Assembly: GCA_050288085.1 (NCBI GenBank)
Contig: JBNKDD010000199.1
Location: 1 to 10,358 of the forward strand
From: JBNKDD01 sp050288085
GTDB lineage: Bacteria > Chloroflexota > Anaerolineae > Aggregatilineales > UBA3940
Length of the DNA stretch: 10,358 nt
Direction of reading: 5' to 3'
Positions 1 through 5,570 of the stretch are shown in pieces (positions within the stretch are counted from its first letter, which is position 1; each line of letters opens with the position of its first letter). Position numbers and translations under genes: made by a program. The notes beneath the pieces are model-generated. The model made no database searches and was not told the origin of the DNA. It saw only the letters and a list, made by a program, of their open reading frames with translations.

Positions 1-33
1 TTATCAAACCCAAGCTGGGCACAAATCATCCCT

Positions 34-51
34 ATGTGACATTTATCACAT
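34..51. promoter_or_regulatory. CRP/FNR-family-like operator dyad upstream of the regulator operon
   Basis: A perfect inverted repeat, TGTGA-N6-TCACA (35-50), is extended by one further pair to ATGTGA/TCACAT. The spacing and half-site are those of the E. coli CRP consensus. Rex sites (TTGTGA-N6-TCACAA) share the same core, so the binding protein cannot be named from the sequence. The centre lies about 104 bases before the ATG of the first Rrf2 gene, a distance that would suit an activator site. No regulator of the CRP or Rex family is encoded in the window. Confidence 0.5.
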
Positions 52-59
52 GGATCACA

Positions 60-71
60 TGACATATGTCA
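60..71. promoter_or_regulatory. 12-bp perfect palindrome, possible operator
   Basis: TGACATATGTCA is its own reverse complement. It lies between the TGTGA-N6-TCACA dyad and the IscR-like site. The 9-mer ATGACATAT that covers its left part (59-67) recurs before cydA at 1228-1236, again inside an inverted repeat. That suggests, but does not prove, a shared regulator of the two transcription units. Confidence 0.3.
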
Positions 72-90
72 GTATATGCCATTGATGATT

Positions 91-131
91 CACTATACCA
101 TGATAGTTGACTAAATAACTCCACTATACCA
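91..131 (+). repeat. 10-bp direct repeat CACTATACCA, 31 bp apart
   Basis: CACTATACCA occurs at 91-100 and again at 122-131. The start-to-start distance of 31 bp is close to three helical turns, so both copies face the same side of the DNA. The second copy forms the right arm of the IscR-like palindrome at 103-127. The first copy also forms ACTAT-N6-ATAGT (92-107) with bases that belong to the left arm of that palindrome. The arrangement looks like a tandem set of regulator half-sites. Confidence 0.4.
103..127. promoter_or_regulatory. IscR type 1-like operator before the first Rrf2 gene
   Basis: This 25-bp imperfect palindrome has half-sites ATAGTTGACTAA and, on the other strand, ATAGTGGAGTTA. 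By eye it agrees with about 22 of 25 positions of the E. coli IscR type 1 consensus, whose half-site is ATASYYGACT. It ends 19 bases before the ATG of an Rrf2-family gene, where an autoregulatory operator would be expected. A TTGACT resembling a -35 box lies inside it at 107-112, but no convincing -10 box follows at the right distance. The assignment to the first or second Rrf2 protein is inference. Confidence 0.5.
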
Positions 132-146
132 ACAAAGGTAATTATT

Positions 147-611
147 ATGCTGCAAATTTCTCGCCGGGCAGATTATGCTGTCCGTGTGATGTTGGAACTG
201 GGTAACCAGCCTGAAGGAGTCTTGATCTCCAGCAGCGACCTTTCCGATCGGACAGATGTGTCCAAGTCCTTCCTTCATAAAATTATTGCTGACTTGACCA
301 AGTCTGGTCTGGTACGCACTTACAAAGGTTCAACCGGTGGTCTGGCAATTAGTAGATCGGCCAACTTGATCAACATGCGGCAGATTATCGAGGCTGTTGA
401 TGGTCCAATCTGCCTGAATATTTGTTTGCTGCAACCAGCAGAATGTCCGCGCGATACAGCTTGTCCCGGACATGAATTCTGGGGACAGATACAAACCAGC
501 TTTACCCAACTATTAGAAGAAGCTACATTGGATGCCCTCATCGCCAGGGGAAACGAACTGGCCCGGCAGCCGCCTGACCACCGACAAACCATCCCGTATG
601 TTTATCCTTAA
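147..611 (+). CDS. Rrf2-family transcriptional regulator, probable Fe-S sensor (Cys3His type)
   Basis: This 154-residue protein belongs to the Rrf2 family (IscR, NsrR, RsrR, CymR), dimeric winged-helix repressors or activators in the cytoplasm. The N-terminal winged helix runs from about residue 1 to 70. The likely recognition helix is near residues 39-55 and the wing includes the family signature YKGSTGG (59-65). A cysteine cluster follows: C89, C93, C100, C106 and H109. C93-x6-C100-x5-C106-x2-H109 closely resembles the [2Fe-2S] ligand set of IscR (three Cys and one His), so cluster binding is likely but not shown. AAAGGT (134-139) serves as ribosome binding site seven bases before the ATG. 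The gene heads a two-gene unit with another Rrf2 gene 23 bases downstream and lies upstream of cydAB. The last 15 residues or so form a Pro-rich tail absent from the second paralogue. Which genes it controls is inference. Confidence 0.85.
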   Translation: MLQISRRADYAVRVMLELGNQPEGVLISSSDLSDRTDVSKSFLHKIIADLTKSGLVRTYKGSTGGLAISRSANLINMRQIIEAVDGPICLNICLLQPAECPRDTACPGHEFWGQIQTSFTQLLEEATLDALIARGNELARQPPDHRQTIPYVYP

Positions 612-634
612 GACATCCACGGTTAGTAGATGAG

Positions 635-1057
635 ATGTGGCAAATCAACCGGCAGGCAGAATATGGTCTCAGGGCAATGCTGGCATTAGCAGAGCAGCCG
701 GTAGGAAATCGCCTGGCTACGAAGGATGTTGCCAGCCATCAAGAAATCCCGGAAAGTTACCTGGCTAAGATTGTGGGCCGATTGTCGCAGGCGGAACTGA
801 TACATACTTATCGTGGGAGCGAGGGCGGAATCGCACTTGCCCGACAGGCCGACCACATTTCCATCCTGGATATCCTACTGGCACTTGAAGGGAATATCAG
901 CGTGAATACCTGTTCGCGCGATCCGGTTCAATGTGAGCGCTATTCTGAGTGTGTAGCCTGCCCACTGTGGGTTGGGCTGCAAAATACAATAGAGGAGTAT
1001 CTGGCCTCTATCAGTTTGAGTGACCTGATTCATTCATCGGAGCAATGTATAAAATAG
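635..1057 (+). CDS. Rrf2-family transcriptional regulator, probable Fe-S sensor (Cys4 type)
   Basis: This 140-residue Rrf2-family protein aligns without gaps to the preceding gene product from residue 1 to about 109, at roughly one third identity by eye. The two look like an old tandem duplication. The winged helix occupies residues 1-70, with recognition helix near 39-55 and the signature YRGSEGG (59-65). The cysteine cluster is C93, C100, C106 and C109, so the position that is His109 in the upstream paralogue is Cys here. An Fe-S cluster is likely but unproven, and this form may sense a different signal. The ATG at 635 has only a weak Shine-Dalgarno (GGTTAG, 621-626), which suggests translational coupling to the upstream gene, whose stop is 23 bases away. 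A strong hairpin follows 26 bases after its stop. The bd oxidase operon begins 242 bases downstream and is a plausible target. Confidence 0.85.
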   Translation: MWQINRQAEYGLRAMLALAEQPVGNRLATKDVASHQEIPESYLAKIVGRLSQAELIHTYRGSEGGIALARQADHISILDILLALEGNISVNTCSRDPVQCERYSECVACPLWVGLQNTIEEYLASISLSDLIHSSEQCIK

Positions 1058-1083
1058 CACCAAATAACCTTCAGTACACTACT

Positions 1084-1107
1084 AACGACCCGCTTCGGCG
1101 GGTCGTT
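1084..1107 (+). terminator. Hairpin terminator after the Rrf2 pair
   Basis: AACGACCCGC (1084-1093) pairs perfectly with GCGGGTCGTT (1098-1107) around a stable TTCG tetraloop, giving a 10-bp GC-rich stem. No long T run follows (the next bases are GTGATC), so it is not a textbook intrinsic terminator. Its strength, its place 26 bases after the stop codon and the gap before cydA still make transcription termination the likely role. It separates the regulator unit from the cyd unit. Confidence 0.7.
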
Positions 1108-1162
1108 GTGATCTGGGGAAAAGTGAGCAATATGCGCAGATTAGTCCACTTTGGGAGAGGCC

Positions 1163-1231
1163 ATGGCTGAGGCAGTTAGCAGCAGCTCATCGCGGCAATC
1201 TCCTTTAGGAGCTTTGTTCTTGGGCAAATGA
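1163..1231 (+). CDS. Possible 22-codon leader peptide before cydA
   Basis: An ATG at 1163 has a good Shine-Dalgarno (GGGAG, 1153-1157) at five bases' distance. It opens a 22-residue frame that ends at TGA 1229-1231. The peptide begins MAEAV, has five serines in a row (residues 6-10) and ends ALFLGK. No family is recognised and no membrane segment or signal is clear. The frame stops just before the inverted repeats that precede cydA, a place where a leader peptide could act. A frame this short can arise by chance, so this is only a candidate. Confidence 0.2.
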   Translation: MAEAVSSSSSRQSPLGALFLGK

Positions 1232-1239
1232 CATATTTG
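1225..1239. promoter_or_regulatory. Inverted repeat CAAAT-N5-ATTTG upstream of cydA
   Basis: CAAAT (1225-1229) and ATTTG (1235-1239) form a perfect inverted repeat. Its middle contains ATGACATAT (1228-1236), the same 9-mer found at 59-67 in the regulator promoter region. The element lies about 60 bases before the cydA ATG. A weak -10-like hexamer, TATTTA, follows at 1246-1251. It could be a binding site for a regulator shared by the two units, which is inference. Confidence 0.3.
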
Positions 1240-1251
1240 GGGGCGTATTTA

Positions 1252-1277
1252 TTCACCTGGGTGAAAAGTATCACCCA
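1252..1277. promoter_or_regulatory. Overlapping inverted repeats before cydA: operator or leader hairpin
   Basis: Two inverted repeats share a middle arm. TTCACC (1252-1257) pairs with GGTGAA (1260-1265) across two bases. TGGGTGA (1258-1264) pairs with TCACCCA (1271-1277) across six bases. The second has the same core geometry (GTGA-N6-TCAC) as the dyad at 34-51. As DNA it may be an operator placed near the transcription start if TATTTA (1246-1251) is the -10 box. As RNA the 7-bp hairpin would end 10 bases before the ribosome binding site GGAGGA (1288-1293). Confidence 0.45.
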
Positions 1278-1299
1278 TCAAACGTACGGAGGATAACTA

Positions 1300-2706
1300 A
1301 TGAATACACTTCTTCTGGCGCGGTTGCAATTTACGATCACAACCGTGTATCACTTCTTCTTTGTGCCATTGACGTTGGGCCTATCTGTATTGGTTGCCAT
1401 CATGCAGACGGCCTATGTCAATACCGGCAATGATGTCTACAAACACATGACTAAGTTCTGGGGCAAGCTGTTCCTGATCAACTTTGCACTGGGCGTCGTC
1501 ACCGGCATTGTGATGGAGTTCCAGTTCGGTCTGAACTGGTCGGAATATTCTCGCTTCACGGGTGATATCTTTGGTGTGCCGCTGGCGATAGAAGCCTTGC
1601 TGGCCTTCTTCCTGGAATCAACCATGCTGGGAGTCTGGATCTTTGGCTGGGATCGACTGCCCAAGCGGGTGCACCTTGCAATGATCTGGCTGGTTGCTAT
1701 TGGCTCCAACCTGTCAGCCCTGTGGATTCTGATCGCCAACAGCTTTATGCAGGAGCCTGTTGGTTTTACGATTAACAATGGCCGTGCGGAACTCATCAAC
1801 TTTTTCGATATTCTCTTTAACCCGCATGTGTGGGTGCAGTTCCCACATGTGTTCACGGCAGGGTTGGCAACAGCCAGCTTCTTTGTACTGGGTATCAGTG
1901 CCTGGCACTTGCTGCGCCGCTCGCAGGATGACGAGGAAGGCCGCGACATGATGAAACGTTCATTCCGCATCGGGGCGATTGTGTCTGTTATCGCAACCCT
2001 GGCGGTGATCGTTGTCGGGCATACCCAGGCCCAGCACATGGTCAAAGTTCAGCCGATGAAGATGGCTGCTGCCGAGGCGCTGTGGGAAAATGAAGGCCCG
2101 GCCTCAATGTCGCTGTTTACGGTTGGTAATGAGGCCGAACGGCGTGATGTCTTTGCGATACGTGTCCCCCGCCTGTTGAGCCTGCTGGCGTGCAATAATC
2201 TCAACTGCGAGATTGAGGGCATCAACGACATACAGGCACGCTATGAGGCCGAATACGGCCCTGGTAATTATGTGCCCCCCGTCGCATTGAGCTACTGGAC
2301 CTTCCGCATTATGGTCGGTGCAGGCTTCTTGATGCTGGTCCTGGCTATCATGGCAATCTTCTCTGTGAACGCCAAGAAATTCGAGCCGAAACCCCGTTTC
2401 CTGAACGTACTGATGTTTGCATTATTCCTGCCGTACATCGCCAACACAACCGGCTGGCTATTGGCAGAGCTGGGTCGCCAGCCCTGGATCGTGTTTGGCC
2501 TCATGACGATTGATAAAGCAATTTCACCAAACGTGTCGTTTGGCAGCTTGTTGTTCTCATTGATCGGCTTCACGCTGCTCACCGGCGGATTGGTGGCAGC
2601 TGATGTATACCTGCTGCACAGGTATGCACACCCGGAAGCCGATCTCAAGGTAGACGAACTGCAAGATGAATCAGGCAGCCTGCTGGTTCAGGCTCCAGCA
2701 AAGTAA
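1300..2706 (+). CDS. cydA: Cytochrome bd ubiquinol/menaquinol oxidase subunit I
   Basis: CydA carries the three haems of cytochrome bd in the cytoplasmic membrane and oxidises quinol while reducing O2 to water, which conserves energy and scavenges oxygen. The 468 residues give about nine membrane helices. Conserved positions, matched by family knowledge to E. coli, are H18 (haem b595 ligand), E98 and E106 (proton path and haem site), H183 and M338 (haem b558 ligands, in FPHVF and FRIMVG), R336, and E390 in GWLLAELGRQPW. The quinol-binding Q-loop (about 245-330) includes K254 and E259 in QPMKMAAAEA. The span from H183 to M338 is 155 residues, about 50 fewer than in E. coli, so this is the short-Q-loop type. 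C298 and C303 in the Q-loop look unusual. The start has a strong GGAGGA six bases upstream. cydB follows after 15 bases. Confidence 0.97.
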   Translation: MNTLLLARLQFTITTVYHFFFVPLTLGLSVLVAIMQTAYVNTGNDVYKHMTKFWGKLFLINFALGVVTGIVMEFQFGLNWSEYSRFTGDIFGVPLAIEALLAFFLESTMLGVWIFGWDRLPKRVHLAMIWLVAIGSNLSALWILIANSFMQEPVGFTINNGRAELINFFDILFNPHVWVQFPHVFTAGLATASFFVLGISAWHLLRRSQDDEEGRDMMKRSFRIGAIVSVIATLAVIVVGHTQAQHMVKVQPMKMAAAEALWENEGPASMSLFTVGNEAERRDVFAIRVPRLLSLLACNNLNCEIEGINDIQARYEAEYGPGNYVPPVALSYWTFRIMVGAGFLMLVLAIMAIFSVNAKKFEPKPRFLNVLMFALFLPYIANTTGWLLAELGRQPWIVFGLMTIDKAISPNVSFGSLLFSLIGFTLLTGGLVAADVYLLHRYAHPEADLKVDELQDESGSLLVQAPAK

Positions 2707-2721
2707 CAGGAGCAATTAAAG

Positions 2722-3741
2722 ATGGGTATCACATTAAACACGGTTTGGTTCATTTTGATCGCTGTCCTATTTATTGGGTTCTTTTTCCTGGAGGGCTTTG
2801 ACTATGGTGTGGGTATCTTGCTGCCGTTTTTAGGCAAGGATGACAACGAACGCCGCGCAATCATCAACACCATTGGCCCTTTCTGGGACGGTAACGAAGT
2901 ATGGGTGCTCACCGCCGGAGGGGCGATATTCGCCGCTTTCCCGGAATGGTATGCTACACTGTTCAGCGGCTTTTACCTGGCATTAGTGCTGATGTTGTTT
3001 GCTTTAATGCTTCGTGGGGTGGGTTTTGAGTTTCGCAGCAAGGTAAAAGATCCACGCTGGCGCAGCTTTTGGGATTGGGCCATCTTCGGCGGGAGCGCCG
3101 TCCCGGCCCTGTTGTGGGGAGTAGCGATCGCTAATCTTCTCAAAGGTGTACCGATCAACGCGGATTTCCAATTCACAGGTAACTTTTTCTCGCTGTTGAG
3201 CCTGTACACGGTGGTTGGTGGGTTGGTGACATTGAGCGTCTTCACCTTGCATGGTGCGCTCTATCTGACCCTAAAGGCCGACCCGGAGATCGCAGAGCGA
3301 GCACATACTGTAGCCAGTGTTCTCTCCTGGCCGACAGTGGGTGTTGTGGCTCTGCTGGTTGTTCTCAGCTACTTCTACACCGATCTGTTTGCCCGCTTAG
3401 GGGTCAATCCAGGATTGACAGCGTTGGCCGCCGGACTGGCATTGATTGCAACCGGTCTGCTGGTGCGGGCCCGGCGACATGGTTGGGCGTTTGTCTCCAC
3501 CGGGTTGGGAATCATCATGACGGTCATCACGGTATTTCGCGGATTGTACCCCCGTGTGATGGTTAGCGCTCTCAACCCGGATTGGTCACTGACGATCAAC
3601 AATGCGTCTTCCAGCCCATATACGCTCAAGGCCATGACGATTGTGGCAGCTATTTTTGTGCCCATCGTACTGATTTACCAGGGTTGGTCGTATTACGTTT
3701 TCCGTGGACGTGTGCTGAAGAGTCAGCATCTGGAATACTAA
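2722..3741 (+). CDS. cydB: Cytochrome bd ubiquinol/menaquinol oxidase subunit II
   Basis: CydB is the haem-free partner of CydA in the membrane; it stabilises the complex and helps provide the proton path. The 339-residue protein is hydrophobic with about eight or nine membrane helices. Family motifs are FFLEGFDYGVG (21-31), GPFWDGNEVW (52-61), TAGGAIFAAFP (64-74), LRGVGFEFR (97-105), TLHGALYL (175-182) and SSPYTLKAMT (297-306). D56 in FWDGN matches E. coli Asp58, linked to proton transfer. A ribosome binding site CAGGAG (2707-2712) overlaps no coding sequence and sits nine bases before the ATG. The gene is almost certainly cotranscribed with cydA. No cydC, cydD or small cydX gene follows, so assembly factors must be encoded elsewhere. 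The end faces the purine operon across 193 bases. Confidence 0.96.
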   Translation: MGITLNTVWFILIAVLFIGFFFLEGFDYGVGILLPFLGKDDNERRAIINTIGPFWDGNEVWVLTAGGAIFAAFPEWYATLFSGFYLALVLMLFALMLRGVGFEFRSKVKDPRWRSFWDWAIFGGSAVPALLWGVAIANLLKGVPINADFQFTGNFFSLLSLYTVVGGLVTLSVFTLHGALYLTLKADPEIAERAHTVASVLSWPTVGVVALLVVLSYFYTDLFARLGVNPGLTALAAGLALIATGLLVRARRHGWAFVSTGLGIIMTVITVFRGLYPRVMVSALNPDWSLTINNASSSPYTLKAMTIVAAIFVPIVLIYQGWSYYVFRGRVLKSQHLEY

Positions 3742-3771
3742 GGGCTCTCCCACTCTTGGGCCGGGTGACAT

Positions 3772-3825
3772 CGTCACTGTCTCCTCTCTATCAGTTATTG
3801 GCTGTTTGGGGAGGAGGCAGTGACG
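3772..3825 (+). other. Long hairpin in the convergent cydB/purN spacer
   Basis: CGTCACTGTCTCCTC (3772-3786) pairs with GAGGAGGCAGTGACG (3811-3825) over 15 positions, one of them a G-U wobble in the plus-strand RNA. The loop is 24 bases. In minus-strand RNA the same position would be an A-C mismatch, so the structure fits the cyd transcript better. An alternative short hairpin uses GTGAC (3765-3769) with GTCAC (3773-3777). There is no T run after it, so it is more likely a 3'-end stabilising structure or part of a bidirectional termination region than a classic terminator. Confidence 0.5.
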
Positions 3826-3850
3826 GGTATACACATGCTGATCGGCTCGC

Positions 3851-3892
3851 GCCCGTAAAGTGTTTTAGGAACAAACATAAACACGGCTTTTT
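3851..3892 (+). terminator. Probable terminator of the cydAB operon
   Basis: GTGTTT (3860-3865) pairs with AAACAC (3879-3884), and GCC (3851-3853) can extend the stem with GGC (3885-3887) across a six-base bulge. Five T residues follow directly (3888-3892). This is a weak but recognisable intrinsic terminator for plus-strand transcripts, about 110 bases after the cydB stop. On the minus strand the stem is followed by CTTTACGGG, a poorer tract, so its use by the purine operon is less clear. Confidence 0.4.
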
Positions 3893-3934
3893 ATAATCAT
3901 CCTCTACCGTCTTAGTCAAGGCAATATGTGTTAC

Positions 3935-4525
3935 TTATCGATTTTCGTGTAGTCGTTTGATGGCCTCGACAATAATTCCGTGTTCGGCCTCATGGATACG
4001 CTCTTCAAACTGCTCAAGTGAATCGTTGGGCTCGATGGGAACAATCTCCTGAATGATCACCTCGCCTGCATCAACTTCGGGGATGACATAGTGGATCATG
4101 CAGCCGCCGTGAGCGACCTCGCCATGCTGATAGGCTTCGTAAGTGCGCTTGATTCCATCGGTTCCGGCGAAGGTTCCAGGCAGCGCCGGGTGGAGATTGA
4201 TCACCCGGTGGGGGAAGCGTTCCAGAAAAGTAGGGGAAAGGATATGCATCCAGCCTGCCAGTACGATCAATTCGGGTTGATAAGCGGCGATCAGGTCGGC
4301 GAGATCGGCATCATACTCTTCGCGGGGCTTTCCTGCTTCTCGATAAGGTTTCATCGGGAAATACAGCCGGGGAATCCCGACAGCCTCGGCGCGCTGGAGT
4401 CCATAAGCTGCTTTGCAATTGGAGACGACCAGGGCAATTTCAGCGTCGAGATGGCCCTCGGCGATGGCGTCGATGATGGCTTGCAAATTAGTTCCTGATC
4501 CGGAGATCATCACAACAAGGCGCAT
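3935..4525 (-). CDS. purN: Phosphoribosylglycinamide formyltransferase
   Basis: PurN transfers a formyl group from 10-formyltetrahydrofolate to GAR to give FGAR, the third step of purine synthesis. The 196-residue length is normal for the monofunctional enzyme. The phosphate-binding loop SGSGTNLQA lies at 8-16. The catalytic residues are N110 and H112 in INLHPALPG and D152 in VDAGEVI, which match the N-H-D triad of E. coli PurN. The HPALPGTFAGTDGI version of the loop differs from the HPSLLPSFPG of many proteobacteria but is a known variant. It is the last gene of the operon in the window. A Shine-Dalgarno GAGGG overlaps the end of purM, and only four bases separate the purM stop from this ATG, which suggests coupled translation. 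Confidence 0.96.
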   Translation of the reverse strand: MRLVVMISGSGTNLQAIIDAIAEGHLDAEIALVVSNCKAAYGLQRAEAVGIPRLYFPMKPYREAGKPREEYDADLADLIAAYQPELIVLAGWMHILSPTFLERFPHRVINLHPALPGTFAGTDGIKRTYEAYQHGEVAHGGCMIHYVIPEVDAGEVIIQEIVPIEPNDSLEQFEERIHEAEHGIIVEAIKRLHENR

Positions 4526-4529
4526 AGAA

Positions 4530-5570
4530 TTACCCTCGACTCAGATTACGGATTTCGACACCATCCAGGCCATCGACAATCTGCCCTACGATGTTTGCTC
4601 CGTCGCCAAGTATCGCCTGTGCTGCCGGGGTGTCTTCCTGGGGGATGATGACAAGCATTCCCAGGCCCATGTTGAATACATGAAACATCTCGCGATTGTC
4701 GATATCACCGCGCTGCTGGATCAGGGAGAAGATCGGCGGCTCAGGCCATGTGCCGCGCTCAATGGTGGCGCCAAGTCCGGCAGGTAGGATACGCGGCAGA
4801 TTATCGTAAACACCACCGCCGGTGATGTGGGCCAGTCCTCGTACATCGACCCCGGCTTGCCAGAGTGCCTGAACGGGTTCGAGATAAGAAGGATGGACGG
4901 TCAGCAGGGCTTCGCCTATAGATTGACCTGATTCAGGGCGGGGCGTTTCCCAGTCAAGATCATCAAGTACGGTGCGGGCGAGGGTAAAGCCGTTGGTGTG
5001 CAAACCAACACCGGGCAGCGCGAGGATCGTGTCGCTGGGTTGGATGGCTTTGCCGGTGATCAACTGCTCGTGATCGACCACCCCAACGATTGTGCCCACC
5101 AGATCAATCTGGCCGGGTTCGTATACGCCCGGCATTTCAGCAGTTTCACCGCCAAGGAGGACGCAGCCTGCTGCTCGGCAGGCAGTGGCTGCACCGCTGA
5201 CTATCGCGGCGATCTGCTCGGCTTTGAGTTTAGAGCTGGCGACATAATCAAGGAAAAATAGAGGACGGGCCCCCTGCACCAGGATATCGTTAATGCAGTG
5301 ATTGACAATATCCTGACCAATGGTATCCCAACGGTTTAGCCGGGCTGCGACTTTAGTCTTGGTGCCAACACCATCGGTGGACGCAACAAGTACCGGGTGT
5401 CCCTTCGACCTGAGCAGGCCGAGAGCATCATAAAGGCCGCCAAAGCTGCCTGTCTCAGAGAGAACTTCTGGCGTATAAGTCGCCGCGACGGCGTGTTTCA
5501 TCAAATCGAGAGCACGTTGTCCCTCGGCGATATCAACCCCGGCGGCGGCGTAGTTGTTTTTTGTAGTCAA
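4530..5570 (-). CDS. purM: Phosphoribosylformylglycinamidine cyclo-ligase (AIR synthetase)
   Basis: PurM closes the imidazole ring, converting FGAM and ATP to AIR. The 346 residues are the usual length. Family motifs are STDGVGTK (64-71), GQDIVNHCINDILVQGA (85-101), GGETAEMPGVY (140-150), GLHTNGFTLAR (189-199) and HITGGGVYDNLPR (248-260). The start appears to be TTG (5570-5568), which reads TTGA with the purD stop and so overlaps it by four bases. GGAG (5578-5581) sits seven bases before this TTG, and no ATG lies close by in frame that keeps the conserved N-terminal YAAAGVDI at a normal distance. The rare start may lower its expression relative to its neighbours. Confidence 0.96.
   Translation of the reverse strand: MTTKNNYAAAGVDIAEGQRALDLMKHAVAATYTPEVLSETGSFGGLYDALGLLRSKGHPVLVASTDGVGTKTKVAARLNRWDTIGQDIVNHCINDILVQGARPLFFLDYVASSKLKAEQIAAIVSGAATACRAAGCVLLGGETAEMPGVYEPGQIDLVGTIVGVVDHEQLITGKAIQPSDTILALPGVGLHTNGFTLARTVLDDLDWETPRPESGQSIGEALLTVHPSYLEPVQALWQAGVDVRGLAHITGGGVYDNLPRILPAGLGATIERGTWPEPPIFSLIQQRGDIDNREMFHVFNMGLGMLVIIPQEDTPAAQAILGDGANIVGQIVDGLDGVEIRNLSRG

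Noticed and set aside
9..19. CCCA-AGC-TGGG inverted repeat as terminator of an upstream gene
   Set aside because: Only four pairs, no T run, and no upstream gene is visible.
1..28. Possible N-terminus of a divergent gene on the minus strand (ATG at 28, reading MICAQLGFD to the edge)
   Set aside because: Only nine codons are visible, the Shine-Dalgarno-like AGGG touches the ATG, and nothing in the residues is recognisable. It may be chance.
1200..1211. CTCCT-TT-AGGAG inverted repeat as a terminator before cydA
   Set aside because: The stem is five pairs with a two-base loop, too tight and weak, and the following T residues are interrupted.
1437..2045. A 202-codon open frame antisense to cydA
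   Set aside because: Its residues follow the reverse complement of conserved CydA codons and show no domain. cydA itself is certain.
3765..3896. Plus-strand reading frame after cydB as a possible CydX/CydS-like small subunit
   Set aside because: The 43-residue frame from a GTG has no hydrophobic membrane helix, overlaps both hairpins of the spacer and is the tail of a frame running through cydB out of phase.
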